A model generated the notes under the pieces. The model saw only the letters and a list, made by a program, of their open reading frames with translations, was not told the DNA's origin and did not search any database. 64,000 nt of DNA. Source: Acetobacter lovaniensis. GTDB taxonomy: Bacteria > Pseudomonadota > Alphaproteobacteria > Acetobacterales > Acetobacteraceae. Below are positions 51,678 through 60,884 of this stretch, one piece after another. Location of the stretch: NCBI RefSeq assembly GCF_014207635.1, contig NZ_JACHIE010000006.1:124001-188000 (forward strand), read 5' to 3'. Positions within the stretch are counted from its first letter, which is position 1, and each line of letters begins with the position of its first letter. The translations under genes and the position numbers were made by a program.

Positions 51678-53096
51678 ATGAAGGCGATTAACACGCTTCG
51701 CATGGGAGGGACGGATGTTCTGCCGCTGGTAGAGGGCGGTAAGGGCGTTTCCGTTTCCACAGGTGCATCGGCCGGGGCATGGGCGGCTGCGGGGGGTGCG
51801 GGTACGATCTCCATCGTCAATGCGGATAGCTATGACGAGCAGGGTCACCCGGTACCGCAGATTTACCATGGCCGCACCCGTCGGGAACGGCATGAGGAGC
51901 TTGTGGACTACGCCATTCGTGGCGGCATTGCGCAGGCGCGCATTGCGCACGAGGTTTCTGGTGGCAAGGGGCGCATTCACGCCAATATCCTGTGGGAAAT
52001 GGCTGCCTCCGAACGGGTGATTACCGGCGTGCTCGAAGGGGCCAGGGGTATGATCCACGGCCTGACCTGCGGTGCGGGCATGCCCTACCGTCTGGCCGAC
52101 ATTGCCGCTCAGTTCGGGGTGTATTACTACCCTATCGTTTCTTCCGCCCGGGCCTTTAATGCGTTGTGGAAGCGTTCGTACAGCAAGGCATCCGACCTGC
52201 TGGGCGGCGTTGTGTACGAAGACCCGTGGCGTGCGGGCGGGCATAACGGCCTGTCCAACACCGAAAACCCCTTTGCGCCGGAAGACCCTTACCCGCGTGT
52301 GCTGGCCCTGCGGCAGGCCATGCGCGGCTTTGGGCTGGACAATACCCCCATTATCATGGCCGGTGGCGTCTGGTGGCTGGAAGAATGGCAGGACTGGATT
52401 GACAGTGAAGAACTGGGGCCGATCGCCTTCCAGTTTGGCACACGCCCGCTGCTGACCACCGAAAGCCCGATCCCCGAGGCGTGGAAGCGCCGGTTGCTGA
52501 CCCTGAAAAAAGGTGATGTCTACCTCAACCGCTTCTCCCCCACGGGGTTCTACTCCTCCGCTGTGAACAACGGCTTCCTGCATGAACTGCGCCAGCGCTC
52601 CGAACATCAGGTTCCGTTTGCAACCGAAGCGACGGATGAACTGACAGCACCTTACGGTGTTGGCCCTCGCAAGCGCGAAGTGTTCCTTAAGCCCGAAGAC
52701 GTGGCGCGCGTGCAGCAGTGGGAAAGCGAAGGCTTTGTTGAAGCCCTGCGCACCCCCGATTCCACGCTCATTTTTGTCACCCCCGACCGGGCGCGCATGA
52801 TTGTTGCGGACCAGACGGACTGCATGGGCTGCCTTTCGGAGTGCAAGTTCTCCAACTGGAGCCAGCGTGGCCCCAGCTACAGCAACGGCCACCGGGCGGA
52901 CCCGCGCTCCTTCTGCATCCAGAAAACGCTTCAGGCCGCAGCCCACGCCTCCGGCCCGGATGCGGACAGGGTGATGGATGAAAACCTGATGTTCGGCGGC
53001 ACCAATGCGTGGCGCTTTGGCACGGACCCGTTCTACGCCAACGGGTTTGTGCCCACGACCAAACAACTGGTCGAGCGGATCATGACCGGTAAATAA
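51678..53096 (+). CDS. Nitronate monooxygenase-like flavoprotein with Cys cluster
   Basis: A 472-residue FMN-dependent TIM-barrel protein of the nitronate monooxygenase/2-nitropropane dioxygenase family. The barrel is marked by GVSVSTGASAGAWAAAGGAGTIS, RARGMIHGLTCGAGMP-like strands and the FMN phosphate loop PIIMAGGVWW; FQFGTRPLLTTES follows. Unusual for the family is a C-terminal C-x2-C-x3-C cluster (DCMGCLSECKFSNW) with a further Cys at RSFC, about 30 residues on, which could hold a metal or iron-sulfur centre. It is transcribed in the same direction as pnp and ends before a strong terminator. The substrate is unknown. Confidence 0.75.
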   Translation: MKAINTLRMGGTDVLPLVEGGKGVSVSTGASAGAWAAAGGAGTISIVNADSYDEQGHPVPQIYHGRTRRERHEELVDYAIRGGIAQARIAHEVSGGKGRIHANILWEMAASERVITGVLEGARGMIHGLTCGAGMPYRLADIAAQFGVYYYPIVSSARAFNALWKRSYSKASDLLGGVVYEDPWRAGGHNGLSNTENPFAPEDPYPRVLALRQAMRGFGLDNTPIIMAGGVWWLEEWQDWIDSEELGPIAFQFGTRPLLTTESPIPEAWKRRLLTLKKGDVYLNRFSPTGFYSSAVNNGFLHELRQRSEHQVPFATEATDELTAPYGVGPRKREVFLKPEDVARVQQWESEGFVEALRTPDSTLIFVTPDRARMIVADQTDCMGCLSECKFSNWSQRGPSYSNGHRADPRSFCIQKTLQAAAHASGPDADRVMDENLMFGGTNAWRFGTDPFYANGFVPTTKQLVERIMTGK

Positions 53097-53147
53097 CATG
53101 CCTCAGCCCGGTGCAGGCCCAGACGGGGCCGCACTGGGCATGGGTAC

Positions 53148-53185
53148 AAAAAAGGCGGCCCTGCCTTGCGGGGGTCGCCTTTTTT
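53148..53185. terminator. Bidirectional Rho-independent terminator
   Basis: AAAAAAGGCG and CGCCTTTTTT form a 10-bp stem around a loop of 18 bases that can pair further. The A and T arms suit termination on both strands, between the convergent flavoprotein and Pmp3-type genes. Confidence 0.85.
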
Positions 53186-53219
53186 GTTGCGCGCAGGGGG
53201 TGTTGCCCCGCTGCCAGCT

Positions 53220-53417
53220 CTAGCTGCGGGAGGCGCGGCTCATGCGGGCAATCTTCTGGTCCGTTGTGTACTGGCTCAGGGCGTAAACCGACCAGATTGT
53301 GGCCGGAATCCAGCCGATAAGCGTAATCTGCAACACAAGGCAGGTAATCCCCGCAAAGGGGCGGCCAATGGTAAAAAACTGTAACCACGGCACAAGCAGG
53401 GCAAGGATAAGGCGCAT
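53220..53417 (-). CDS. YqaE/Pmp3-family small membrane protein
   Basis: A 65-residue protein with two hydrophobic segments (RLILALLVPWLQFFTIG and TCLVLQITLIGWIPATIWSVYAL). The second, containing LIGWIPATIWSVYAL, is the Pmp3/YqaE/UPF0057 signature. Members affect membrane potential or stress tolerance. It stands alone between the flavoprotein and gyrA. Confidence 0.85.
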   Translation of the reverse strand: MRLILALLVPWLQFFTIGRPFAGITCLVLQITLIGWIPATIWSVYALSQYTTDQKIARMSRASRS

Positions 53418-53651
53418 CAGTCGTAAACTCCCAAGTTATGGGTCATGATGGGCATAGCTGGCCGTTCGGGGCAAGATAATCAGCACCCCCTGTGGGTTTT
53501 ATGCCTGCCCAAACCCCTGCCAGCGCTAGGAGTTTGCGGGGTTTGGTGCTAGAAAATACACCGCACCGTGGCAACCGGTGTTCAGGTGGATTTGGCGGGG
53601 CGTGCGGGCACTAGCCCAGACAGCCGCGCAGCATGACAGAACGGATGAACC

Positions 53652-56456
53652 TTGACCGAGATTTCTGACCAGACCGGATCACCGCAGCCTTCAGACCTTG
53701 TGCCCGTGACCATTGAGGAGGAGATGCGCTCCTCCTACCTTGCGTATGCGATGTCGGTCATTGTCAGCCGTGCGTTGCCTGATGTGCGAGATGGTCTCAA
53801 GCCCGTGCACCGGCGTATTCTTTACGCCATGCACGAGAGCGGCTTTACGCACGACAAGCCTTACCGCAAGTCCGCCCGTGCAGTGGGTGAGGTCATGGGT
53901 AAATATCACCCCCATGGCGACAGCTCCATTTACGAAGCCATGGTGCGTATGGCGCAGTCCTGGTCCATGCGCGTCAAGCTGATCGACGGGCAGGGTAACT
54001 TTGGCTCGGTGGATGGGGACAGCCCCGCCGCCATGCGTTATACCGAGGCGCGTCTGGCCCGCTCCTCCACTTTTCTGCTCGGTGACATTGACCGCGATAC
54101 GGTCGATTTTCAGCCCAACTACGATGAAAGCGAAAACGAACCCACGGTTCTGCCCGCCGCTTTCCCCAACCTGCTGATCAATGGCGCAACCGGCATTGCC
54201 GTGGGTATGGCCACCAATATTCCCACCCATAATCCGGGGGAAGTGGTGGATGCCACACTGGCCCTGATCGCCAGACCGGACATGACGCTCGAAGAGCTGA
54301 TGGACATTGTGCCCGGCCCGGATTTTCCCACCGGTGGCACCATTCTGGGGCGTTCTGGCATCCGCAGCGCCTATGCTACGGGGCGCGGCTCCATCATCAT
54401 CCGCGCCAAGGCCGATATTGAGGAAATCCGCAAGGACCGCAAAGCCATTGTGGTGAGCGAGATCCCCTATCAGGTCAACAAGGCCACCTTGCAGGAGCGT
54501 ATTGCCGATCTGGTCCGCTCCAAGCAGGTGGAAGGCATTGCCGATATCCGCGACGAGTCCGACCGCTCGGGTATGCGCGTGGTGATTGAAATCAAGCGTG
54601 ATGCCACGCCCGAAGTGGTGCTGAACCAGCTTTACCGCTTTACCCAGCTTCAGACCTCCTTTGGCGTGAACATGCTGGCCCTTGATGGCGGCAAACCCCG
54701 CCTGATGGGCCTGAAGGATGTGCTGGAGGCCTTTATCGCCTTCCGCGAGGAAGTGATTCTGCGCCGCTCGCGCCATGACCTGAACAAGGCGCGCGACCGG
54801 GCCCATATTCTGGTCGGGCTGGTTATTGCGGTTGCCAATATTGATGCCGTTATTGCCCTTATCCGCGCAGCGCCAGATGCCGCTACCGCGCGGGAATCGC
54901 TTATGGCAGCGCAGTGGAATGCCGCGGATGTGGAACCCCTGCTGGCCCTGATCCACGATGAAGGCAACGTGGTGGTGGATGGCAAGGTCCGCCTGACCGA
55001 AGCACAGGCACGCGGGATTCTGGAACTGCGCCTGCAACGCCTGACCGGGCTTGAGCGCGACAAGATCCAGAACGAACTGTCCGAAGTGGCGGTGCGGATT
55101 AACGAACTGCTCGAAATTATCAGCAGCCGCCCCCGCCGTATGGAAGTGCTGTGCGAGGAACTGGCCCGCGCCCGTGCCGAACTGGTAACCCCGCGCGTAA
55201 CCGACATTACCGATTATGACGGGGATCAGGATGATGAAAGCCTGATCGAACCAGGCCAGATGGTTGTGACCATCACGCGGGAAGGCTTTATCAAACGCAC
55301 ACCGCTGGATGTGTTCCGCGCGCAAAACCGTGGTGGCCGTGGCCGCACCGGGGCAGGGACCCGTGGGGATGATATTGTGGTGCGCTCCTTTAACGCGCAC
55401 ACGCATCAGTGGGTCATGTTCTTCTCCTCCGGTGGTAAGGTGTACCGCCAGAAGGTGTGGCGTCTGCCAGAGGCTGGCCCCGCCGCCAAGGGCCGCGCGC
55501 TGGTTAACCTGCTGCCTGATCTTGGAACAGACACCATTACCGCCGTGCTGCCCCTGCCGCAGGACGAGGAACTGTGGGAAAGCCTGCACCTTGTCTTTGC
55601 CACCGCCAGCGGGGGTGTGCGCCGTAACCGGCTGAGCGACTTCCGCAATATCCGTGTTTCGGGCATGATCGCCATGAAGCTCGATGACGGCGATAGCCTG
55701 ATCGGCGTTGCCACCTGCCGCGATGGGCAGGATGTGTTCCTTGCCACCCGCAAGGCGCGCTGCATCCGCTTCCAGATTACCGATGACACGGTGCGTGTGT
55801 TTGCCGGGCGTGGGTCCTCGGGTGTGCGCGGGATCCGTCTGGCTGAGGGCGACCGGGTGATCAGCCTTGCCGTGCTCAACCATGTTGAGGCCACGGTGGA
55901 AGAACGCGCAGCCTACCTGCGCATGGCCAACGCCAAACGCCGGGCCGAAAACGTAGCCGACACCGAGGATGATACCGACGTATCCGTGGTGGATGGGGAT
56001 GAGGATGAAGGTGCAACCGGCACCGAAGCCCTGACCCCCGAACGCTTCGCCCAGCTTGAAGCGGCCGAAGAAGTGCTGCTGATTGTGAGCGATGGCGGGT
56101 TTGGCCGCCGCTCCTCCGCCTATGATTACCGCGTAAGCGGGCGTGGCGGGCAGGGCATTACCAACATGACCTTCTCTGCCAACAAGCGCGGGACGGAGGT
56201 TTCGGCCACCCTGCCGGTGCTGCCGGGTACGGATGTCATGCTCGTGACCGATGCTGGCCGCCTGATCCGCGTGCCGGTTGATCAGGTGCGTATCATGGCC
56301 CGTCAGGCCAGCGGGGTGACCCTGCTGCGCCTGAATGATGCGGAACGCATTACCAGTGTGTTCCCTGTCATGGATGATGGTGAGGACGAAGCAGGCGAGG
56401 CGGAAGATGCCGCTCCCCGGCAGACCTCGGATGATGGTGCCGGTCCCACGGTATGA
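53652..56456 (+). CDS. gyrA: DNA gyrase subunit A
   Basis: A 934-residue GyrA. The breakage-rejoining domain carries [12 protein letters not shown], the quinolone-determining segment [17 protein letters not shown] and the active-site Tyr in [10 protein letters not shown]. The C-terminal beta-pinwheel includes the GyrA box-like [12 protein letters not shown], then [34 protein letters not shown]. Ser at the equivalent of E. coli 83 and Glu at 87 suggest no common quinolone-resistance change (Glu occurs naturally in many bacteria). The start is a TTG, as no in-frame ATG lies upstream; an in-frame GTG 16 codons later would cut conserved sequence. It overlaps coaD by 4 bases. Confidence 0.96.
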   Translation: MTEISDQTGSPQPSDLVPVTIEEEMRSSYLAYAMSVIVSRALPDVRDGLKPVHRRILYAMHESGFTHDKPYRKSARAVGEVMGKYHPHGDSSIYEAMVRMAQSWSMRVKLIDGQGNFGSVDGDSPAAMRYTEARLARSSTFLLGDIDRDTVDFQPNYDESENEPTVLPAAFPNLLINGATGIAVGMATNIPTHNPGEVVDATLALIARPDMTLEELMDIVPGPDFPTGGTILGRSGIRSAYATGRGSIIIRAKADIEEIRKDRKAIVVSEIPYQVNKATLQERIADLVRSKQVEGIADIRDESDRSGMRVVIEIKRDATPEVVLNQLYRFTQLQTSFGVNMLALDGGKPRLMGLKDVLEAFIAFREEVILRRSRHDLNKARDRAHILVGLVIAVANIDAVIALIRAAPDAATARESLMAAQWNAADVEPLLALIHDEGNVVVDGKVRLTEAQARGILELRLQRLTGLERDKIQNELSEVAVRINELLEIISSRPRRMEVLCEELARARAELVTPRVTDITDYDGDQDDESLIEPGQMVVTITREGFIKRTPLDVFRAQNRGGRGRTGAGTRGDDIVVRSFNAHTHQWVMFFSSGGKVYRQKVWRLPEAGPAAKGRALVNLLPDLGTDTITAVLPLPQDEELWESLHLVFATASGGVRRNRLSDFRNIRVSGMIAMKLDDGDSLIGVATCRDGQDVFLATRKARCIRFQITDDTVRVFAGRGSSGVRGIRLAEGDRVISLAVLNHVEATVEERAAYLRMANAKRRAENVADTEDDTDVSVVDGDEDEGATGTEALTPERFAQLEAAEEVLLIVSDGGFGRRSSAYDYRVSGRGGQGITNMTFSANKRGTEVSATLPVLPGTDVMLVTDAGRLIRVPVDQVRIMARQASGVTLLRLNDAERITSVFPVMDDGEDEAGEAEDAAPRQTSDDGAGPTV

Positions 56457-56980
56457 CCAGCCCTGCTGCCGCACCCAAACGTGTCGGGCTGTACGCTGGC
56501 ACGTTTGACCCGGTAACAGTCGGCCATCTGGACGTGATCGAGCGGGCAAGCAGGCTGGTGGACCGGCTGATTATCGGAGTTGCCCGCAACCCCGGCAAAA
56601 GCCCGCTCATGCCGCTTGAAGAGCGGATCGAATGCGTGAGCGAGGCCCTGCCCGCCATCAAGGCGCGTACAGGGGGGGAGATGACGGTTGTCTCTTTCCA
56701 TTCGCTTCTGGTGGAGGCGGTGCGGGCCAATGGGGCTACGCTTATTTTCCGTGGCCTGCGCGTTCTGTCCGACTTTGATTACGAAGTGCAGATGACGGGC
56801 GTAAACCGGCGGCTGGATAGCGGGATAGAAACCGTGTTCCTTATGGCGTCGGAGCGCACGCAGTTTATTTCCTCCCGTATGGTGAAGGAAATTGCCAGCT
56901 ACAACGGCGATATTTCGGAGTTTGTAACACCCTATACCCAGGCGCGCCTGCTGGCCCGTCTGGCTGAACGCACGGGCTGA
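56453..56980 (+). CDS. coaD: Phosphopantetheine adenylyltransferase
   Basis: A 175-residue enzyme for the penultimate step of coenzyme A synthesis. [21 protein letters not shown] holds the nucleotidyltransferase TxGH motif, and the C-terminal [19 protein letters not shown] is the (I/S)SS-x2-V/VKE signature. Its ATGA start overlaps the gyrA stop, so the two are translationally coupled. Confidence 0.95.
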   Translation: MTSPAAAPKRVGLYAGTFDPVTVGHLDVIERASRLVDRLIIGVARNPGKSPLMPLEERIECVSEALPAIKARTGGEMTVVSFHSLLVEAVRANGATLIFRGLRVLSDFDYEVQMTGVNRRLDSGIETVFLMASERTQFISSRMVKEIASYNGDISEFVTPYTQARLLARLAERTG

Positions 56981-57023
56981 ACCGCGCATTTGGACGGGTG
57001 TTACCTTAACAGGAGAGTTTCTG

Positions 57024-57515
57024 ATGTCCACAGAAGATAAAAAAGACCTGATTTACATGGATGTGCCCGCAGGCCGCGTGGTTATCCGCCTGCGCCCCGA
57101 TCTTGCCCCCAAGGCCGCCGAACGCCTGCGCACGCTGGCCGAACAGGGTTTTTATGACAACGTGGCATTCCACCGCGTTATCCCAGGCTTTATGGCTCAG
57201 GGTGGTGACCCCACGGGTACTGGCATGCACGGTTCCGACCTGCCGGACCTGCCCGCCGAATTTACCAACAAGGCCAAGTTTGAACGTGGCACCATTGGCA
57301 TGGCGCGCACGTCTGACCCGAACAGCGCGAACAGCCAGTTCTTTATCATGTTCGAACCCTCCCCCCATCTGGATGGCCAGTACACCATTGTGGGTGAAGT
57401 GGTTGAAGGCATGGAGAACGTGGACAAGATCAAACGTGGCTCCGGCTCATCCGGCGTGGTGAACGAGCCCGACCGGATTGCCAAAATGGTCCCGGCGGAC
57501 AAGGCGGAAGCCTGA
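57024..57515 (+). CDS. ppiB: Cyclophilin-type peptidyl-prolyl isomerase
   Basis: A 163-residue cyclophilin without signal peptide, so cytosolic. FYDNVAFHRVIPGFMAQGGDPTGTG contains the active-site Arg (HRVIPGF), and FTNKAKFERGTIGMAR and SQFFIMF are typical. It follows coaD by 43 bases, with AGGAGAG before the ATG, and closes the gyrA-coaD-ppiB group before a strong terminator. Confidence 0.94.
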   Translation: MSTEDKKDLIYMDVPAGRVVIRLRPDLAPKAAERLRTLAEQGFYDNVAFHRVIPGFMAQGGDPTGTGMHGSDLPDLPAEFTNKAKFERGTIGMARTSDPNSANSQFFIMFEPSPHLDGQYTIVGEVVEGMENVDKIKRGSGSSGVVNEPDRIAKMVPADKAEA

Positions 57516-57525
57516 TCCCACGCAA

Positions 57526-57557
57526 ACGGCCCGCCCTGACCCGGCGGGCCGTTTTTG
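57526..57557 (+). terminator. Rho-independent terminator after ppiB
   Basis: ACGGCCCGCC and GGCGGGCCGT form a perfect 10-bp stem around a 7-base loop and run into a TTTTT tract, 11 bases after the ppiB stop codon. Confidence 0.92.
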
Positions 57558-57643
57558 TATGAACCCTTGCGAGACATGGCCGCTTATTGCGCCCGCGATA
57601 GGTCTGATGTGGCACAAAGAGGCGGAAAAATGCCTTTGTGTGC

Positions 57644-57672
57644 TTGACGCAGGGGGTTAATCCGGTTAGGAA
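57644..57672 (+). promoter_or_regulatory. Putative sigma-70 promoter of tRNA-Lys
   Basis: A TTGACG -35 hexamer is followed after 17 bases by TAGGAA as a -10-like hexamer, about 48 bases before the tRNA. Alphaproteobacterial stable-RNA promoters often have CTTGAC at -35, as here. Confidence 0.5.
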
Positions 57673-57719
57673 CAGCCCCATCACGCACGGTCTCTGACCG
57701 CCCGCGTGGTTTCATGTGT

Positions 57720-57795
57720 GAGCCGGTAGCTCAGCCGGTAGAGCATTCGACTTTTAATCGAATGGTCGAGGGTTCGAGTCCCTCCCGGCTCACCA
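57720..57795 (+). tRNA. tRNA-Lys (anticodon TTT)
   Basis: The cloverleaf is complete: acceptor GAGCCGG/CCGGCTC, D-arm GCTC...GAGC, anticodon arm TTCGA-CTTTTAA-TCGAA with anticodon TTT, T-arm GAGGG-TTCGAGT-CCCTC, discriminator A and encoded CCA. The tyrosine-integrase gene ends about 55 bases downstream, so the 3' half of this tRNA is the probable attachment site of the integrated element. Confidence 0.96.
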
Positions 57796-57850
57796 TTTCT
57801 TCCCAAAAAGTGCTAAAAACTGCCATTTTTTGAATGGTTAGAAAGTAAGG

Positions 57851-58888
57851 TTATACAATACCCTTCCTCTGTAGGGTGGCCATAGCATCTTCCGCCAGCT
57901 TTTTGCGCTGGGCAGATTTGGTATATCTCTCCACCTCTGCAAGTGTGGAGTGGCCCGTTATTGATGCGATCTGGTGAGTTGTGCATCCCGCCTCGGCAAG
58001 TCGGCGCGCGGCGGCCTTTCGGAGGCCGTGCGGTGAGCACCCAGATGGAAGCCCCGCTTCTGCGCACCATTTGACAAACTGGTTATAAAACCCGTTCGAC
58101 GAACATTTCTTACCAGATGCAGTTTGCAGGAATGTCGCCCCATGGCAGGGGAAAGATTTTATTGCCTCGACGAGTTGGGCATGCATGGGTATCTCAAGGT
58201 ACGCGCCTGTTTTGGCCTGCGTAATTCTTATTGCGCCACCTTTGATGGAAAACTCCCCCATCTCCACAACATCGCTTCTTCGCTGCCCGGTATAGAGCAG
58301 AAGTGCGAAGGCAAGCCTCTGCCTCGTGCCAATAGGCCACCTGCGCTCATATTGCTCTATTTGCTCCTCTGTCCATGCTGCTACCCCTTCCTCTTTAGTT
58401 TTCAGGCGCTTCACACCTATCGTGGGGTCGTTCTCAAGCCATCCGATCTCTATTGCGTAAGAAAAGACAATCCTAAACATACGCAGGATATGGTTTGCAC
58501 GCGCTGGGGTTGATGCGCGCGCCTCAAGTATATGCCTTATATGGACAGCCCTGAATTTCATCACATGAAACTGCGCATACGGCTGGGCGCGCATATACTC
58601 CAGTATGCGCCTATATGTTGTTTGCGTGGATGGTTTTATGCTTTTGAAGTGAGCTGACCCATACCAACGCTCAATTAGATCGCACAGAGATTGCTCTGCA
58701 TACTTTCTTTCTGGTTCTTCATCTTTGAGAGATTGCATCGCTGCCATATAATAGTGTGCGAAATCATGAGAGCTTGGGGAGGGAAGGGCAATCGCCCTCT
58801 TTCCCGGCACCCTCAAATAACACCTCTCCTTCCCATGCCGGTCTTTGTAGACTTGGATGTGTTTGATTCTAATTGTTGGTGATCGCAT
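57851..58888 (-). CDS. int: Tyrosine-type site-specific integrase
   Basis: A 345-residue phage-type integrase. It has a SAM-like core-binding domain (~residues 65-165: SLCDLIERWYGSAHFKSIKPSTQTTYRRILEYM) and a catalytic domain with the tetrad: Arg in LYTGQRRSDV, His and Arg in SPHGLRKAAARRLAEAG, His in ITGHSTL and the nucleophile Tyr in VERYTKSAQRKK. It faces the tRNA-Lys gene, the usual arrangement at a tRNA attachment site. It overlaps the upstream AlpA-like gene by 20 bases. Confidence 0.94.
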   Translation of the reverse strand: MRSPTIRIKHIQVYKDRHGKERCYLRVPGKRAIALPSPSSHDFAHYYMAAMQSLKDEEPERKYAEQSLCDLIERWYGSAHFKSIKPSTQTTYRRILEYMRAQPYAQFHVMKFRAVHIRHILEARASTPARANHILRMFRIVFSYAIEIGWLENDPTIGVKRLKTKEEGVAAWTEEQIEQYERRWPIGTRQRLAFALLLYTGQRRSDVVEMGEFSIKGGAIRITQAKTGAYLEIPMHAQLVEAIKSFPCHGATFLQTASGKKCSSNGFYNQFVKWCAEAGLPSGCSPHGLRKAAARRLAEAGCTTHQIASITGHSTLAEVERYTKSAQRKKLAEDAMATLQRKGIV

Positions 58889-59099
58889 CCATTAAATCAT
58901 CTTCTGATGTCTGGTTGATAAGACCGGCGCGGGCATCAATCCATTTATCAAGCTGGTCTTTTAGCCATACTGGCCTACGAGGCGTCAGATAAACAGGGCG
59001 CACAGAGGGGGCTACGGTGCTGCGAAAAGCCGTTTCCGATAAGCCCACGTATTGGGCCGCCGATGAAATCGGCAGGCAGCGCGGAACAATATCACCCAT
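58869..59099 (-). CDS. AlpA/excisionase-like DNA-binding protein
   Basis: A 76-residue protein with a helix-turn-helix-like N-terminus (PRCLPISSAAQYVGLSETAFRSTVAP) and a wing (PVYLTPRRPVWLKDQLDKWID), the layout of AlpA/MerR-type excisionases. Direct overlap with the integrase gene supports a role in directing excision. Confidence 0.75.
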   Translation of the reverse strand: MGDIVPRCLPISSAAQYVGLSETAFRSTVAPSVRPVYLTPRRPVWLKDQLDKWIDARAGLINQTSEDDLMDAITNN

Positions 59100-59502
59100 C
59101 CGTCACATCCTTCCCCGGAATAGGCCGGTCGTTGCGTACCTCTGGGATGGTTATTGTGTCGGGGGCAGCTTGCGGTGTTGCGTTGGGTGGAGTGGGGAGG
59201 GATTGCCAGTGGGTAGGTTCATCTCTCAGCATCAGGCCGTTTGTAGTCTCTCGCCAGCCCGTGCCCCAGAACGACACCACATCACAGCCAATGTGCTTTA
59301 CTGTGACAAGGATCAGCGTTCCATCCTTCGGCGCGCTCGCAATCGGCCTCCAAGCTGCCGCGTCTGCTGCTGCGAGGGAGACATGCGCCAAGTCAAAAAA
59401 GGCATCCTGCGTGCAAAGCCTTGCTGCGCCCAAAGCTTTACCGTTTTTCATGAACTCTTTGCAGATGGCCCGGGCGACCGCCTCAATCCTTGGGTCAGTC
59501 AT
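59092..59502 (-). CDS. Phage protein with DUF551-like domain
   Basis: A 136-residue protein. The middle region WRPIASAPKDGTLILV, followed by VVSFWG, W and PTHWQSLPTPP, matches the DUF551 pattern common in phage early regions; function unknown. The chosen ATG has GGAGGG about 8 bases upstream and overlaps the preceding stop as ATGA; a start 5 codons earlier is less likely. The C-terminal tail after the domain is acidic and Pro-rich. Confidence 0.7.
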   Translation of the reverse strand: MTDPRIEAVARAICKEFMKNGKALGAARLCTQDAFFDLAHVSLAAADAAAWRPIASAPKDGTLILVTVKHIGCDVVSFWGTGWRETTNGLMLRDEPTHWQSLPTPPNATPQAAPDTITIPEVRNDRPIPGKDVTDG

Positions 59503-59768
59503 CTCTGATCCCTCCATTCCTTAAGCCTCGAAAGGCTTTCGTCCCGCCCAGACTTCCAGCCTGTTGAATTGCATGCGGGGCACTCAATCTCTCCATAAAA
59601 GGCGTTTCCTGAGCATGACGGACACGCTTGGCATGGGCTTGGAGGATAACAAACATCCTCCTGCCATCCTTCGTGCGCCTCATCTATGTCGATAAGGACG
59701 CCATTAACGCACTCGGTATCACCAAGATTGAGCCAGCCGTTTTTGCAATGTGTGCAACCATCCATCAC
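59499..59768 (-). CDS. Cys-rich small phage protein, probable zinc binder
   Basis: An 89-residue protein with three Cys-x2-Cys knuckles (CTHCKNGW, CPSCSGNAF and CPACNSTGW) plus further Cys, suggesting a DnaJ-type zinc ribbon fold. Function unknown. It overlaps both neighbours by 4 bases. Confidence 0.65.
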   Translation of the reverse strand: MMDGCTHCKNGWLNLGDTECVNGVLIDIDEAHEGWQEDVCYPPSPCQACPSCSGNAFYGEIECPACNSTGWKSGRDESLSRLKEWRDQR

Positions 59769-60325
59769 CCCACCTCCCGCGCTGCGTCGATGGCGGCCCG
59801 GATTGTTTCAGAACTCCCGATGACACGCTCTCGGGGTTTGGCCATATGATGCTGCACGATGTCGCAGTAAACGTCTGCATCCCCGGTATCTGCTATTGGT
59901 TCTGATCGAAAGCGCACATCACAACATCCGCTTTCTAACCAATCCAACCGCTCACTATCCCGCCTGATATTCTTGTATTCTTTTGGGAATAAATGCAGAA
60001 GTTGGCTCCACGATGGAGCCGCAATCTCTCCCCTCAGCATGTTTACATGCACGCACTCAGGATTTTTGAGTTCCCGCGCAATCTCCGCCCGCACGCGCTG
60101 TTCTGCTCGGAGTTCGGCTTCGAGGATGTGGGGCGCAATGACTGAATCATATAATTCAGCAGCTAACTCACCACATTCGCTTTCCCCGACATCGACGGTT
60201 CTCCCATCTGGGGTTAATGCGTCTATGAGAGGGTATTCATACCCATCATCTCCATATGTGTGCAAAAGCGTGTAATCCTTCATCGCTTCAATTATTTTCT
60301 CAATCTGTTCCTTTCTCGTCCTCAT
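59765..60325 (-). CDS. Hypothetical phage protein
   Basis: A 186-residue soluble, acidic protein. Recognisable pieces are DSERLDWLESG, frequent in small phage early proteins, and a predicted N-terminal helical half. No catalytic motif is visible. It is joined to both neighbours by 4-base overlaps. Confidence 0.6.
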   Translation of the reverse strand: MRTRKEQIEKIIEAMKDYTLLHTYGDDGYEYPLIDALTPDGRTVDVGESECGELAAELYDSVIAPHILEAELRAEQRVRAEIARELKNPECVHVNMLRGEIAAPSWSQLLHLFPKEYKNIRRDSERLDWLESGCCDVRFRSEPIADTGDADVYCDIVQHHMAKPRERVIGSSETIRAAIDAAREVG

Positions 60326-60696
60326 GGCGCGGCTCCTAGGTTGCGGATAGCTTGAGCAATGTGACGTGCCGTATTGCTCGGAGAGAGTTCAGTGCCGTCC
60401 CAGCTTTCTCCGATATGAAGCGCCTCTTGAACGCACCGCTCCCGCTCCCCCGCCACCACCTCGTCTATTTGCGTGGGGGTGAGGCAGGGGCCGATGTATT
60501 TGGTTCCAACAGTATCTTTCAGAATTTCAGGAATCGTTCTGTAAAACCGTTTCTGGCTATCCCACCAGTATTTGTTTGCAGAGTCCCAAAAGAATAGACC
60601 GAGAGAATAGGTGCGCAGGCTATGCCACCCATCCTGCTCAGGGAACATCGGAACACCGGGCCGCTCAGGGTTAGGCCAGTTTGTGGAATTGGTCAC
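60322..60696 (-). CDS. Hypothetical phage protein
   Basis: A 124-residue protein beginning NSTNWPNPERPGVPMFPEQDGWHSL and containing FFWDSANKYWWDS; I do not recognise a family. The GTG start has AGGAG 7 bases upstream and overlaps the previous stop by 4 bases. The C-terminal half is helical with a KxxxxP-rich start (GPCLTPTQIDEVVAGERERCVQEAL). Confidence 0.6.
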   Translation of the reverse strand: MTNSTNWPNPERPGVPMFPEQDGWHSLRTYSLGLFFWDSANKYWWDSQKRFYRTIPEILKDTVGTKYIGPCLTPTQIDEVVAGERERCVQEALHIGESWDGTELSPSNTARHIAQAIRNLGAAP

Positions 60697-60884
60697 GCCT
60701 TCTCTCCTGCGCGGGAGTTCCATGCAGCGGTAGATGCCTTCCGAGTTCTATGCCGCGTGAACTGCCGTGATTGGCACGATACGCAAAAGGCACGGTAAAA
60801 CGGCCTCTTGATGCTTACCCTATACCCTTTAATGATTTGCGATTTCCCGCCACAAAATGGGCAGCTTTTCAGTTCCTCGCTCAT
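60693..60884 (-). CDS. Lar-like restriction alleviation protein
   Basis: A 63-residue protein with the N-terminal zinc-ribbon LKSCPFCGGKS and a second Cys pair (FCVSCQS), ending in STAAWNSR, the pattern of Lar-family proteins. Lar of the Rac prophage modulates type I restriction; most homologues are only inferred to do so. The start used overlaps the upstream stop; one 6 codons earlier also exists. Confidence 0.65.
   Translation of the reverse strand: MSEELKSCPFCGGKSQIIKGYRVSIKRPFYRAFCVSCQSRQFTRHRTRKASTAAWNSRAGEKA

Noticed and set aside
53691-56549. 952-codon open frame on the - strand opposite gyrA
   Set aside because: It is the antisense shadow of a high-GC conserved gene; the translation has no domain features, while the + strand is clearly GyrA.
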